Made by a program: the position numbers and the translations under genes. Positions 1 through 8,646 of a DNA stretch of 48,182 bases are shown here, piece after piece. Every line of letters begins with the position of its first letter. The stretch's first letter is position 1. Source of the stretch: Bacillota bacterium (lineage in GTDB: Bacteria; Bacillota; Sulfobacillia; RBS10-35; JAJYVN01); NCBI GenBank assembly GCA_021806565.1, contig JAJZXK010000013.1, positions 1 to 48,182 on the forward strand, read 5' to 3'. The notes under the pieces were generated by a model. It saw only the letters and a list, made by a program, of their open reading frames with translations, did not search any database and was not told where the DNA came from.

Positions 1-129
1 CGATCTGGCGGCCGGAGCCAGGGCCGCGGCCGCCGTCGCCCGCAGCAGGGACCGCCGCCCGAAGAACGGAACGTGCGCGCGCCTCGCCCGCCCCGCCGCG
101 TGTCCGCCGCCGGCCGGTGCGAGCTTCAT
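1..129 (-). CDS. Exported protein, N-terminal fragment (runs off left edge)
   Basis: An open minus-strand frame starts at an ATG (129-127) and runs off the window edge after 43 codons. The visible N-terminus is rich in Arg, Ala and Gly. It contains the stretch GRRSLLRATAAAALAPAA, which looks like a twin-arginine (Tat) or ordinary export signal: a paired arginine, a short hydrophobic alanine-rich stretch, then small residues. An in-frame stop lies just upstream of the ATG, so this is the first possible ATG. No clear Shine-Dalgarno sequence precedes it. The mature protein is outside the window, so no function can be given. The frame could also be chance, since high-GC sequence keeps frames open. 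Confidence 0.35.
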   Translation of the reverse strand, partial: MKLAPAGGGHAAGRARRAHVPFFGRRSLLRATAAAALAPAARS

Positions 130-554
130 AGAGGTGTGGCGGAGAGACTTGTGCCCTCAGGCAGCGAAGGAATGGCCGCTCCCCCCGATCCGCGGTCCTC
201 TGGGCACGGTCCTGGGGCCTCGCTTCCACGTGCTGGCGGTGTGCATCGACCGTGGCGGGCCGCCCCACCGGAGGCGACCTCCGACCAGCGTCCAACCGGC
301 TGTCGTCCAGCCGTGGGCGCGAGCGCCCGCACGGCGCAATGCGGCCGCGCCTTTCGCCACCGGGGGCGGAGATCCCCTTCCGGACCGAACCTGCGGCGGC
401 GCCAAGAGTGTAGCCCGTGGGCCGGTTAGGCGCGTTGCGCCGACGCAAGCCCGTGGTTCTCGGCATCCGGTGGTTGGACATACCATGCAGCGATTGCATC
501 CGCCGCCCACTCGGGCCGGGCGGTGGATGCGGGGCAGGAAAGGGCGGATTTCTT
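130..554. other. Intergenic region upstream of prkA, no gene seen
   Basis: This stretch of about 425 bases lies between the leftward partial gene and prkA. Open frames cross it on both strands, but they give Arg/Pro-rich translations with no family resemblance and no good ribosome binding site. The prkA frame itself is open upstream to 417, but the start with a Shine-Dalgarno sequence is at 555. The only clear structure is the hairpin at 496-530. I found no convincing -35/-10 pair. Confidence 0.5.
496..530 (+). promoter_or_regulatory. Long hairpin just before the prkA ribosome binding site
   Basis: The arms at 496-508 and 518-530 pair over 13 positions, with a single G-U wobble and a 9-base loop. 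The stem ends 5-6 bases before the purine-rich site AGGAAAGGG that precedes the prkA start. No U-tract follows, so it does not look like a standard terminator. It could be a translational control element, an mRNA-stabilising 5' structure, or the terminator of an unseen upstream transcript. Confidence 0.5.
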
Positions 555-2510
555 ATGGCGATCGAATCGGCCGACGGCGCCGCGATGGCCGATTTGCTGG
601 CCCGCCTGGAAAAGGAGCGTCAGGAGGCCGCCGCGCTGACCTGGCGGGGCAGCTTCGCGGAGTATTACGCCATGTGCCGCCGCACCCCGGGGCTTGCCGA
701 CCTGAGCCATGCCCGGGTGTTCGCCATGCTGCAGGCGGCCGGATCGCCTCACTCGCCGGCAGAGGGCGACAGGCGGTTTCCGTTTTTCGAACGCGACCTG
801 TTCGGGTTGCAGCACACGCTGGAGCAGATCTACGAGTATTTCGCTTCGGCGGCCCGCCGGCTTGAGGTCCGTAAGCGCATCCTCCTGTTGATGGGGCCGG
901 TCGGCGGCGGCAAGTCCACCATCGTCACCCTGCTCAAGCGCGGCCTGGAGGCATACAGCCGCACCGAGACCGGGGCGCTGTACGGGATCGAAGGCTGTCC
1001 CATGCATGAAGAGCCACTGCACCTGCTGCCGGTCTCGGTCCGGCACACCCTGCGAGAGCAGGCCGGCATCCATGTGGAGGGGGACCTCTGTCCGGTGTGC
1101 CGCTGGCGGTTGGAGCGGGAGTGGGATGGCGACCCCATGCGGTCCCGGGTGGAACGCCTCCTGTTGTCCGAGCGGGAACGGCTGGGGATCGGGACCTTCA
1201 CCCCCTCGGATGAGAAATCGCAGGACATCAGTGAATTGGTGGGCTCGGTGGACCTGTCCACGGTGGGTCAGTACGGCGCCGAGTCCGATCCGCGCGCCTA
1301 TCGCTTTGACGGCGAGTTCAACATCGCCAACCGTGGTCTGATGGAGTTCGTCGAGATGCTCAAGTGCCAGGACGAGTTCCTGTACGGTCTGCTGACGTTG
1401 TCCCAGGAGCAGGTCATCAAGACGTCGCGCTTTGCGATGATCCATGCGGATCTTGTGGTGATCGCCCACACCAACGAGTCCGAATACCAGGCTTTCGTAG
1501 CCAATCCGCGCAATGAAGCCCTGAGGGATCGGATGATCCTTGTGCGCGTCCCCTACAATCTTCGGGTGCGGGACGAGGTGCGCATCTACCAGAAGCTGCT
1601 GGCCGACAGCGGCATCGGCGACGTGCATCTGGCGCCTGGCAGCCTCGAGGCGGCGGCAAGCTTCGCCGTGCTGACCCGCCTGCGCGAGAGCAAGAAGGCC
1701 GGCATGAGCCTCATGAAAAAGCTCCGACTATACAACGGTGAGACCGTTGAGGGTTTCGGTCCGGAGGACGTGCGCGAGTTGCAGAAGGAGGGCGCGGACG
1801 TCGCGGATCGCGGCGAGTGGGCGGAGGGCATGGCCGGCATCTCTCCCCGCTACATCATCAACCGCCTTTCCGCCGTCGTCGCGCGCCCGAACTGCACCTG
1901 CCTGACGCCGCTGGAGACGCTGCGCAGCCTCAAAGAGGGGTTGGACCAGCACACCGCGCTGGACCGTGCCCAGCGGGAGCACTATCTGAATCTGATCTAC
2001 GAGGTGCGGCAGGATTACGACGAGCGGGTCAAGACGGAGGTCCATCGCGCCTTTGTGTATTCCTTCGAGGAGGCCGCCCGCACCCTGTTCGACAACTACC
2101 TGGATAACGCCCTGGCGGCGTGGAACCGCACCCGGCTGCGCGATCCCATCACCGGAGAGGAGGTCGAGCCGGACGAGCGGCTGATGCGGGCCATCGAGGA
2201 GCAGATCGGCATCGCCGAAAATGCCAAGCGGGCCTTCCGCGAGGAGATTCTCATCCGCATCTCGGCGATGGCCCGCCGGGGGGAGCGCTTCGACTATCGC
2301 AGCCACGACCGGCTGCGGGAGGCGTTGGAAAAGAAGCTGTTTGCGGACCTGCGCAATGTGGTCAAGCTGACGACCAGCAGCAAGACCCCGGACGCGGACC
2401 AACTCAAGCGGGTCAGCGAGGTTTGCAACCGCCTGGTGTCGGACCAGGGCTATTGTGCGCACTGCGCCCACGACCTGGTGCAGTACGTCGGACAGTTGCT
2501 GGCGCGTTGA
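555..2510 (+). CDS. prkA: PrkA family serine protein kinase / AAA+ protein
   Basis: This 651-residue protein matches the PrkA family in length and layout. The Walker A loop GPVGGGKST is at residues 114-122. It is followed by the PrkA-type AAA core (for example FAMIHADLVVIAHTNESEY and RMILVRVPYNLRVRDE) and a C-terminal helical kinase-like region. PrkA proteins were described as serine kinases; in Bacillus, Lon-like ATP-dependent protease activity has also been reported. They act in stress and sporulation. The ATG at 555 is chosen because AGGAAAGGG lies about 10 bases upstream and MAIESADGAAMADLL is a plausible N-terminus; the frame is open further upstream. The usual partners yeaH/yhbH and spoVR are absent; gnd follows after 55 bases. 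Confidence 0.93.
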   Translation: MAIESADGAAMADLLARLEKERQEAAALTWRGSFAEYYAMCRRTPGLADLSHARVFAMLQAAGSPHSPAEGDRRFPFFERDLFGLQHTLEQIYEYFASAARRLEVRKRILLLMGPVGGGKSTIVTLLKRGLEAYSRTETGALYGIEGCPMHEEPLHLLPVSVRHTLREQAGIHVEGDLCPVCRWRLEREWDGDPMRSRVERLLLSERERLGIGTFTPSDEKSQDISELVGSVDLSTVGQYGAESDPRAYRFDGEFNIANRGLMEFVEMLKCQDEFLYGLLTLSQEQVIKTSRFAMIHADLVVIAHTNESEYQAFVANPRNEALRDRMILVRVPYNLRVRDEVRIYQKLLADSGIGDVHLAPGSLEAAASFAVLTRLRESKKAGMSLMKKLRLYNGETVEGFGPEDVRELQKEGADVADRGEWAEGMAGISPRYIINRLSAVVARPNCTCLTPLETLRSLKEGLDQHTALDRAQREHYLNLIYEVRQDYDERVKTEVHRAFVYSFEEAARTLFDNYLDNALAAWNRTRLRDPITGEEVEPDERLMRAIEEQIGIAENAKRAFREEILIRISAMARRGERFDYRSHDRLREALEKKLFADLRNVVKLTTSSKTPDADQLKRVSEVCNRLVSDQGYCAHCAHDLVQYVGQLLAR

Positions 2511-2565
2511 GCAGGGGGCAGGAGGCGGACGGCGCTGGGCGTACGTAGCCCGGGGGGGATGCGCC

Positions 2566-3471
2566 GTGGAGTTGGGGATGGTCGGGCTCGGCCGGATGGG
2601 CGGCAACATGACGCTGCGGCTGCTCGGGGGCGGGCACCGCGTCGTGGTCTACGACCGCGACGCCAAGACCAGCCAGTCCGTCGCGGACAGGGGCGCGGAT
2701 GCGGCCCGCGACCTTGAGGATCTGGTGGCCCGCCTGGCACCACCCCGCGCTGTCTGGGTGATGGTTCCGGCGGGGGACCCGACGCAGGCAACCCTGGATG
2801 CGCTTGCCGGACTGCTTCAGCCGGGGGACGTCGTGATCGACGGCGGCAACTCTCGATACAGCGATACCCAGAGGCGGGCGGCGGTGCTGGCGGAGTCCGG
2901 GCTGACGCTGCTGGACGCCGGTACCAGCGGCGGGATCTGGGGTCTGAGTGAAGGCTATTGCCTCATGGTCGGCGGCGATGAGGCGGCCTGCCGGCGGCTG
3001 GAGCCCATCTTCACCTCGCTGGCGCCGGAGTCGGGATACCTGCGGACTGGACCGGCCGGATCCGGCCATTACGTGAAAATGATCCACAACGGCATCGAAT
3101 ACGGCATGTTGGAGGCCTACGCCGAAGGGTTCGAACTCATGGCGGCCCACGAGTACGATCTGGACCTGCACGCCATCGCCACGCTGTGGCAGCACGGCAG
3201 CGTGGTGCGCTCCTGGCTGCTTGAGCTTGCGGGCCGCGCCCTCGCCGAGGATCCACGCCTGGAAGGTATTCGCGGCTACGTGGAGGACTCCGGCGAGGGG
3301 CGTTGGACCGTCGAGGAGGCGATCCGCCTCGGCGTTCCCCTGCCGGCCCTGGCCTTCTCTCTGTTCGAGCGCTTTCGCAGCCGCCAGGAGGACGCCTGGA
3401 GCGACCGGTTCATCGCCGCGTTGCGCAATCAATTCGGTGGGCACGCGGTGCGGCGGCCCGAACCGCGCTGA
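2566..3471 (+). CDS. gnd: 6-phosphogluconate dehydrogenase, short form
   Basis: It oxidatively decarboxylates 6-phosphogluconate to ribulose 5-phosphate, the last oxidative step of the pentose phosphate pathway. The 301-residue length matches the short GndA/YqeC-type family rather than the ~470-residue form. Visible motifs are the Rossmann loop GLGRMGGN (7-14), VIDGGNSRYSDT, DAGTSGGIWGLSEGY and the catalytic region GSGHYVKMIHNGIEYG. Asp30 at the end of the second beta strand (VVVYDRD) suggests preference for NAD over NADP; this is inference. GTG 2566 is chosen because it puts the usual ELGMVGLG right at the N-terminus. It is the only 6-phosphogluconate dehydrogenase here and complements zwf and pgl further right. 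Confidence 0.93.
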   Translation: MELGMVGLGRMGGNMTLRLLGGGHRVVVYDRDAKTSQSVADRGADAARDLEDLVARLAPPRAVWVMVPAGDPTQATLDALAGLLQPGDVVIDGGNSRYSDTQRRAAVLAESGLTLLDAGTSGGIWGLSEGYCLMVGGDEAACRRLEPIFTSLAPESGYLRTGPAGSGHYVKMIHNGIEYGMLEAYAEGFELMAAHEYDLDLHAIATLWQHGSVVRSWLLELAGRALAEDPRLEGIRGYVEDSGEGRWTVEEAIRLGVPLPALAFSLFERFRSRQEDAWSDRFIAALRNQFGGHAVRRPEPR

Positions 3472-3496
3472 GGCAGGCGGTAGCCGCTCAGCGCGG
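3463..3496. terminator. Hairpin spanning both stop codons of convergent genes
   Basis: Positions 3463-3471 and 3488-3496 form a perfect 9-bp inverted repeat, with an inner GCGG/CCGC stem in the loop. The stem contains the TGA of gnd (3469-3471) and, on the other strand, the TGA of the small membrane protein (3490-3488). It probably ends or insulates both converging transcripts, though no U-tract is present. Confidence 0.6.
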
Positions 3497-3835
3497 CTGC
3501 CAACCGCTGACGACGACCCCAGCGATGACCAGGGTCATTCCGAACAGGGTCCGCCCGGTGGGCAACTGGCGCCCGATCACCATCAGTCCGAGGGCGGAGG
3601 CCACGACGGCGAAGGCGAACTGGGAGAGTTGGACGGGCCAGAGGTTCCAATGGCGGGCGGCGGCGAAGCGCAGGGCCCAGAAGGGCCCCCAGGCGCCCAG
3701 GGCCAGTAGCGGCGAGACCAGGAGCATGTAGCGGTAGAGTCCGACCGGAACGCGCAGCAGCAGGTACGCGGCACCGTAGAACGCGAGTTGGCTCAGCAGC
3801 AGTGCCGCCGAGATGCGCATCCATGGCAATGGCAT
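3488..3835 (-). CDS. Small four-helix membrane protein, DMT/SMR-like
   Basis: This 115-residue very hydrophobic protein has about four predicted membrane segments: around [56 protein letters not shown] and [15 protein letters not shown]. The size and the last-helix pattern ([18 protein letters not shown]) resemble the EamA / small multidrug resistance branch of the drug/metabolite transporter superfamily, so export of a small molecule or a dimeric half-transporter is possible. The family call is by eye only. ATG 3835 is well supported by AGGAGG 7 bases upstream. It is convergent with gnd and divergent from ilvD. Confidence 0.75.
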   Translation of the reverse strand: MPLPWMRISAALLLSQLAFYGAAYLLLRVPVGLYRYMLLVSPLLALGAWGPFWALRFAAARHWNLWPVQLSQFAFAVVASALGLMVIGRQLPTGRTLFGMTLVIAGVVVSGWQPR

Positions 3836-4098
3836 TCCCTATCCTCCTCCGGGTGGCCGGTCACGCGTGGGCAGCACGCCGGCCGCTCGACCGGACGCGG
3901 GGATTCGCCCCTCCGGCCGCCGGCCCCTGGGCCGTTGCGCAATGTCGCGCCGCGGGATCGCGGCCCGCCCGACGCGCGGGCCTCCGGCCCCCACCGCGCA
4001 CCGCCGTAGCCGTGTGCGGGGCTGGCAGGAGGCGTGTTTGCCCGGGGCGAACGCTACAGGGACAGGCCCTGATGGGCTGTCTGTGGGAGGCGTATGGG

Positions 4099-5763
4099 TT
4101 GCGCAGCGACATGATCAAGCGCGGGGTGGATCGGGCTCCGCACCGCAGCCTTTTGAGGGCCACCGGGTTGACGGATGAGGACTTCGGAAAGCCGTTTATC
4201 GGCATTTGCAATTCGTCTGTCCACATCTCTCCTGGACACCGCCACCTGCAGGACTTCGGGCGGGTGGTCAAAGAAGCCGTCCGCGCGGCCGGTGGGGTAC
4301 CATTTGAATTCAACACCATCGGCGTCGACGACGGCATCGCCATGGGCCACATCGGCATGCGTTATTCACTCCCCAGTCGTGAACTGATCGCGGATTCCCT
4401 GGAAACCATGGTGATGGCGCATTGGTTCGACGGTCTGGTCTGCATCCCCAACTGTGACAAGATCACCCCGGGCATGCTGATGGGCGCGTTGCGCGTCAAC
4501 ATCCCGACGATCTTCATCAGCGGCGGTCCGATGCGGGCGGGCGTCGGTCCGAGCGGTGTGGCCATCGACCTGATCTCCGTCTTCGAAGGGGTTGGCGCCG
4601 TTCAGGCCGGGACGAGTTCGGCCGCCGAGTTGGAGGCCCTGGAGCGTTCCGCCTGTCCTTCATGTGGTTCGTGCTCCGGCATGTTCACCGCCAACTCGAT
4701 GAACTGTCTCTCCGAGGCGCTGGGGCTCGCGCTCCCCGGTAACGGCACCATTCTGGCCCAGACGCCCGAGCGTGAGGAACTGGCCGGGCAGGCCGCCCGC
4801 CAGATCCTGTGGCTGGTCGAACACAACCTGCGGCCGCGCGACATCGTGAATCAGAGCAGCCTGGACAACGCATTCGCGCTGGACGTGGCGATGGGCGGCA
4901 GCACCAACACCATCCTGCACGGCATGGCCCTGGCGCACGAGGCGGAGATTGATTATCCGCTGTCGCGGATCGGCGAGGTCTCTGACCGGGTGCCATACAT
5001 CTGCAAGGTCAGTCCGGCCTCGAACTGGCACATCCAGGACGTGCACGAGGCTGGCGGCGTCCACGCCATCCTCAAAGAGCTCGCCGGCCGGCCGGGTCTG
5101 CTCGATCTGGACCGCCCGACGGTGACCGGACACACCCTGGGCGAGAATCTGGCGGCGGCGGCGGTCCGAAACCGCGAGGTGATACGGCCGTTGGAGGATC
5201 CCCACAGCGCCCGCGGGGGCTTGGCGGTCCTCTACGGGAATCTGGCGCCGGACGGCGCGCTACTCAAGACGGGTGCGGTGGATCCGAGCATTCAGGTCCA
5301 CGAGGGCCCGTGCGTCATCTTCGAGTCGCAGGAAGAGGCGGCCGACGGCATCGCCGCCGGCCGGGTGCGTGCCGGCCACGTGGTGGTGATTCGGCACGAG
5401 GGGCCGCGCGGTGGTCCCGGCATGCCGGAGATGCTGGGCCCGACGGCGGCCATCCAGGGCCAGGGATTGGGTAAGCGTGTGGCGCTGATCACCGACGGCC
5501 GTTTCTCGGGTGGCACGCGCGGCATCTGCCTGGGCCACATCTCCCCGGAGGCGGCCGAGGGCGGGCCGATCGCGTTACTGCAGCCGGGTGATGTGGTGCG
5601 CATCGATATCCCCGCGCGGCGCATCGATGCGAGGGTACCGGATGAGGAGTGGGCGCGGCGGCGTGCCGCCTGGCAGCCACCGGCGCCGCGGGTGACACGG
5701 GGATGGCTCGGGCGCTATGTCCGGTCCGTGACCTCGGCGTCGCGCGGTGCCGTACTGCTTTGA
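4099..5763 (+). CDS. ilvD: Dihydroxy-acid dehydratase
   Basis: It dehydrates 2,3-dihydroxy-isovalerate and -methylvalerate to the 2-keto acids in valine, isoleucine, pantothenate and leucine synthesis. The protein has 554 residues from a TTG start and the IlvD/Edd fold. The iron-sulfur candidates are C37 (in CNSS), C115/C119 (in [11 protein letters not shown]) and C186/C189/C192 (in [10 protein letters not shown]). TTG 4099 is chosen because GGAGG lies 8 bases upstream and because it gives the family N-terminus [11 protein letters not shown] 4072 is the alternative. Strong matches such as [10 protein letters not shown] and [13 protein letters not shown] favour IlvD over 6-phosphogluconate dehydratase, despite the sugar-acid genes nearby. 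The gene stands alone, with no other ilv gene in the window. Confidence 0.93.
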   Translation: MRSDMIKRGVDRAPHRSLLRATGLTDEDFGKPFIGICNSSVHISPGHRHLQDFGRVVKEAVRAAGGVPFEFNTIGVDDGIAMGHIGMRYSLPSRELIADSLETMVMAHWFDGLVCIPNCDKITPGMLMGALRVNIPTIFISGGPMRAGVGPSGVAIDLISVFEGVGAVQAGTSSAAELEALERSACPSCGSCSGMFTANSMNCLSEALGLALPGNGTILAQTPEREELAGQAARQILWLVEHNLRPRDIVNQSSLDNAFALDVAMGGSTNTILHGMALAHEAEIDYPLSRIGEVSDRVPYICKVSPASNWHIQDVHEAGGVHAILKELAGRPGLLDLDRPTVTGHTLGENLAAAAVRNREVIRPLEDPHSARGGLAVLYGNLAPDGALLKTGAVDPSIQVHEGPCVIFESQEEAADGIAAGRVRAGHVVVIRHEGPRGGPGMPEMLGPTAAIQGQGLGKRVALITDGRFSGGTRGICLGHISPEAAEGGPIALLQPGDVVRIDIPARRIDARVPDEEWARRRAAWQPPAPRVTRGWLGRYVRSVTSASRGAVLL

Positions 5764-5817
5764 GGATGTACGAAAGCGAAACGACCAGCGCCGCAAGGGG
5801 GGGGTACGCGAGGGCGG

Positions 5818-5826
5818 TGGTATAAT
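5818..5826 (+). promoter_or_regulatory. Extended -10 promoter of pspA
   Basis: TGG followed by a perfect TATAAT (5821-5826) forms an extended -10 element, which can work without a -35; nothing like TTGACA lies 16-18 bases upstream. Transcription would start near 5833, about 29 bases before the pspA GTG. This is one of the few AT-rich spots in the region, which strengthens the call. Confidence 0.65.
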
Positions 5827-5861
5827 CCGGTGCGATACGGGGAGAGCGGGGGGATGAGGCA

Positions 5862-6566
5862 GTGGGCATCCTGTCGCGGATGTCGACGATTTTCAAGTCC
5901 AAGATGAACCAGACGCTGGATCAAATGGAAGACCCGCGCCAGACACTGGAGTATTCGTATCAGAAGCAGCTCGAACTGCTGCAGAACGTCAAGCGGGGCC
6001 TGGCGGACGTGGTCGCGAGCAAGAAGCGCTTGGAGTTACAGGCCGACACCCTGCGGCAGCAGGCGGACGCCTTGGAGAAAGAGGCCAAACAGGCCCTGGC
6101 CGCCGGGCGGGAGGACCTCGCCAAGACGGCGTTGGAGCGCAAGCAGGGTCTGGTCCAACAGCTCGACGGCCTCCAGCAACAGGTGACCGGGCTGCAGGGT
6201 GAACAGGATAAGCTGACCCAGGCGGAGCAGCGGCTGGTCGCGAAGGTCGACTCCTTCCGCAACCAGAAGGAGGTCATCAAGGCCCAATACAGCGCGGCCC
6301 AGGCCAGCGTCAAGATCGGCGAGGCCGCCACCGGCCTGTCCGAGGAGATGGCCGATGTCGGGCTGACGATGCAGCGGGCCCAGGACCGCACGGACGCGAT
6401 GCGGGCGCGTGCCTCCGCCATCGATGAACTGGTGAACCAGGGAACGTTGCAGGACAGCCTGCAGCCGTCCGATCCGGTGGCGGCGGAGTTGGGCAAGATT
6501 TCGGCCAAGGCTGGTGTGGAAAGTGACTTGGCGCGGTTGAAGGCGGAGATGTCGTCCGGTCAGTAG
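5862..6566 (+). CDS. pspA: PspA/IM30 family membrane-stress protein
   Basis: This 234-residue protein is almost all helix and coiled coil, the hallmark of the PspA/IM30/LiaH ESCRT-III-like family that coats and repairs stressed inner membranes. The N-terminus MGILSRMSTIFKSKMNQTLD is the amphipathic membrane-binding helix. It is followed by the conserved EDPRQTLEYSYQKQLELLQ and long heptad stretches rich in Gln, Leu and Lys. GTG 5862 is the start, giving the canonical N-terminus; purine-rich sequence precedes it. pspAA follows after 14 bases with its own AGGAGG, so the two form an operon. The convergent htpX-pspAB operon completes the module. Confidence 0.93.
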   Translation: MGILSRMSTIFKSKMNQTLDQMEDPRQTLEYSYQKQLELLQNVKRGLADVVASKKRLELQADTLRQQADALEKEAKQALAAGREDLAKTALERKQGLVQQLDGLQQQVTGLQGEQDKLTQAEQRLVAKVDSFRNQKEVIKAQYSAAQASVKIGEAATGLSEEMADVGLTMQRAQDRTDAMRARASAIDELVNQGTLQDSLQPSDPVAAELGKISAKAGVESDLARLKAEMSSGQ

Positions 6567-6580
6567 GAGGTGGATCCGGC

Positions 6581-6853
6581 GTGATCGTGCGCATCCAGGG
6601 TGAGGGTCAGTATGACCTTGAAGGCGAGGCGCTGCATGCGCTCAAGGTCGCCGACGGCCACCTTTTCGAGGCGGTGGCGGCCGGGGACGAGGCGGTGTTC
6701 CACCAGCGGTTCCACGACGTGCTGCGCTTGGTGCGTGAGCGTGGCTCACATCTGCCCGCCGAGCGACTGGTGGAATCGGACCTTGTCCTGCCCGCCTCGG
6801 ACACCTCGCTGGCCGAGGCGCGGCGGCTCTTCATCCAATCACCGAGCACCTGA
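6581..6853 (+). CDS. PspA-associated protein PspAA
   Basis: This 90-residue protein matches the PspAA family, which is encoded next to pspA in many actinobacteria, Bacillota and archaea. The conserved features are MIVRIQGEGQYDLEGEAL at the N-terminus, a central acidic helix, and the C-terminal LVESDLVLPASDTSLAEARR. The molecular role is not established; a partner or regulator of PspA is the usual view. The GTG start follows AGGAGG by 10 bases. The gene is cotranscribed with pspA and ends just before a strong terminator. Confidence 0.88.
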   Translation: MIVRIQGEGQYDLEGEALHALKVADGHLFEAVAAGDEAVFHQRFHDVLRLVRERGSHLPAERLVESDLVLPASDTSLAEARRLFIQSPST

Positions 6854-6873
6854 AGCGTCGGCGTCCGTCGTCA

Positions 6874-6907
6874 GCGCCCGGTCATCCCCGCGGGGGTGGC
6901 CGGGCGC
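6874..6907. terminator. Terminator hairpin between pspAA and pspAB
   Basis: The arms 6874-6888 and 6893-6907 pair over 15 positions with two G-U wobbles and a CGCG loop, and a CT-rich CTCTTCATT follows. It sits in the 78-base gap between two convergent operons, so it probably serves both, with the rightward transcript having the better pyrimidine tail. Confidence 0.7.
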
Positions 6908-6931
6908 CTCTTCATTGGATGGGTTCAGGGC

Positions 6932-7579
6932 TCAGAGCGGGGCGTCCCAGAGCGGAAACCATCGCGAGATGTCCTGCTCCATGGGCAAGAGCGATCCCAG
7001 TGCACCGCTGGCGCGAAACTCTGCCGCGTGGTTCCGGATGCGCTGACCGGCGTCGCCGGAGGGCACGAAGGGATAGAACCGACCGCGCTTGTAGTTGTAC
7101 AGGAGATAGCCGGGCGTCGCCTCAGGCCCGAGGCGGAAGCGGAAGCCCGCGACCAGCAGTTGCTCGCCGTATCCCTTCTCCTGCAGGGTGCTGCCGGCCA
7201 GGTGGGTGAGGGTGACGCACTCGCCGAGGTCGCCGTCGCGAAAGAGGATCCAGCGGTAGCCGAGGTTGTCGCGCTCGCTGCGCACCTGGCTGTGGAAGTC
7301 CTGGCTGTTGGCGGACAGTTGGATCAATGCCTGGATCTCCCGGTCGACCGCCGTGAAGTCAGCGCCCTCCACCGGCTTGAGGCAGACGGCGGCGCGTTCG
7401 TCAAATTGGAGTTCCGCGTCCGGGAGCGAGGGGGCGGCTGCAGCGAGGGCGAAGATGCGGTCCATGTCCGGTCGCGGCAGGCGTGTGCGGCCGAAGACCG
7501 ACGCTAGCAGATCGTCCCATAGCGCCACCGGACCGGCCTCCTCTGCGTTGCGGGCATCCTCAGCGACGCGGGCGCGCAC
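6932..7579 (-). CDS. PspA-associated protein PspAB
   Basis: This 215-residue protein matches the PspAB family, usually linked to htpX and PspA systems. It starts with LWDDLLASVFGRTRLPRPDMDRIFAL and carries the family-like FHSQVRSERDNLGYRWILF and YNYKRGRFYPFVP segments. No membrane helix is visible, so it is probably cytoplasmic. It is translated from GTG 7579, 20 bases inside the end of htpX, so translation is likely coupled. The exact function is unknown; linkage suggests it works with HtpX and PspA in membrane quality control. Confidence 0.85.
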   Translation of the reverse strand: MRARVAEDARNAEEAGPVALWDDLLASVFGRTRLPRPDMDRIFALAAAAPSLPDAELQFDERAAVCLKPVEGADFTAVDREIQALIQLSANSQDFHSQVRSERDNLGYRWILFRDGDLGECVTLTHLAGSTLQEKGYGEQLLVAGFRFRLGPEATPGYLLYNYKRGRFYPFVPSGDAGQRIRNHAAEFRASGALGSLLPMEQDISRWFPLWDAPL

Positions 7580-8480
7580 CCGCTCCGGCGAGTTCCTGCT
7601 CGATCCGCCGCAGGTGCGCCAGGCGGTGCTCCAGACTCGGGTGGGTCATGAGCAACTCGGAGAAGGCAGCGCGGCGTACGGGGCTGATGCAGAGGGCGGC
7701 CGCCGGGTGCATCTGCCGCAGATCCTCGCTGGGGATGCGCTGGTCGGCCCCGCTGATGCGCACCAGGGCGGAGGCGAGGCTGCCTGGCTGACCCGTCAGC
7801 AGGGCCGAACCGCGGTCGGCGGCATACTCCCGGTAGCGGGAGAGCGCCGAGATCAAAAAGAAGCTGACGACGGCCACCAGAGCCGAAACCAGGAAGATGA
7901 TCCCGAAGGAATCGCCGTTGCGGTTGCGCCTGCCGCCGCCGAAACCACCACCGAACATACCGAGCCAGAAGGCGTTCTGGACGATCCACCCGGCGATGGT
8001 GGCAAAGAAGGTCGCCATGGCCATGACGGCCACGTCGCGATGGTGGACATGCGTCAGTTCGTGACCCAACACCGCCTCGATCTCGGCCGGCGGCAGCTGG
8101 CGCAGCAGGCCGGTCGTCACGGCGACGACGGCGTGGCTGGGGTTGCGGCCGGTGGCGAAGGCGTTCGGCGCGGGGGAGTCGACGACCGCCAGGCGCGGCC
8201 TGGGCAGGTCGGCGATGGCCGACAGCCGCGTCAACATGTCCTCGACCGCCGGCAGCTCTCCGGGTCGGACCAGCCGTGCCCCGGTGGCGGCCAGAACGAG
8301 GCGGTCCGAGAAGTAATACTGGGTCAGGGCGAGGCTGCCGACCAGCACGCCGATCGCCGGCAGGCCGACGCCCGAGTGCAGGAGCACGTTGGCAAAAAAC
8401 AGGTAGAGCAGGGCAAGCATCAGCATCGTGAACGTCATGCGCACCTGCAGTTGCCAGTCGGTGTGCAATCGACGCCGCAT
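7560..8480 (-). CDS. htpX: Membrane zinc metalloprotease HtpX
   Basis: This 306-residue M48 peptidase degrades misfolded membrane proteins. The zinc site HELTH is in VLGHELTHVHHRDV and the third ligand is the Glu in YREYAADRGSALL. Two N-terminal membrane helices (MLMLALLYLFFANVLL and GVLVGSLALTQYYF) and two after the zinc site (AVMAMATFFATIAGW and IIFLVSALVAVVSFFL) fit the family. ATG 8480 is preferred over the longer open frame because MRRRLHTDWQLQVRMTF is a typical HtpX start and AGGAAGG lies upstream. A good promoter lies at 8619-8646. It overlaps pspAB. Confidence 0.94.
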   Translation of the reverse strand: MRRRLHTDWQLQVRMTFTMLMLALLYLFFANVLLHSGVGLPAIGVLVGSLALTQYYFSDRLVLAATGARLVRPGELPAVEDMLTRLSAIADLPRPRLAVVDSPAPNAFATGRNPSHAVVAVTTGLLRQLPPAEIEAVLGHELTHVHHRDVAVMAMATFFATIAGWIVQNAFWLGMFGGGFGGGRRNRNGDSFGIIFLVSALVAVVSFFLISALSRYREYAADRGSALLTGQPGSLASALVRISGADQRIPSEDLRQMHPAAALCISPVRRAAFSELLMTHPSLEHRLAHLRRIEQELAGAGARPRR

Positions 8481-8618
8481 TGCGTTCGCGCCCTTCCTAA
8501 TGCTCTGTCGGTCCCCGGCCGGCGGACCGCGGCCTCGGCCGGCCATTGTGGCATCATGCGGACGCCCGGGCCGTGTCCTTGAGAGCGGTTCCGCGGTGGG
8601 CCAACGAGGCGCCAACGG

Positions 8619-8646
8619 TTATTGTAGCCTGGGGGCTCAGGGCGTC
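8619..8646 (-). promoter_or_regulatory. Housekeeping promoter of htpX-pspAB
   Basis: Read on the minus strand, TTGACG (8646-8641) and TACAAT (8624-8619) are separated by 16 bases, each matching the sigma-A consensus at five of six positions. Transcription would start near 8612, leaving a leader of about 130 bases before the htpX ATG. Confidence 0.65.

Noticed and set aside
417-554. Upstream extension of the prkA frame
   Set aside because: The 46 extra residues are Arg/Gly/Cys-rich, lie over the leader hairpin, and have no ribosome site; the ATG at 555 has one.
4099-5763. Reading the dehydratase as 6-phosphogluconate dehydratase (edd) because of nearby sugar-acid genes
   Set aside because: Motifs and length (554 residues) fit IlvD, not the ~600-residue Edd, and no KDPG aldolase gene is near.
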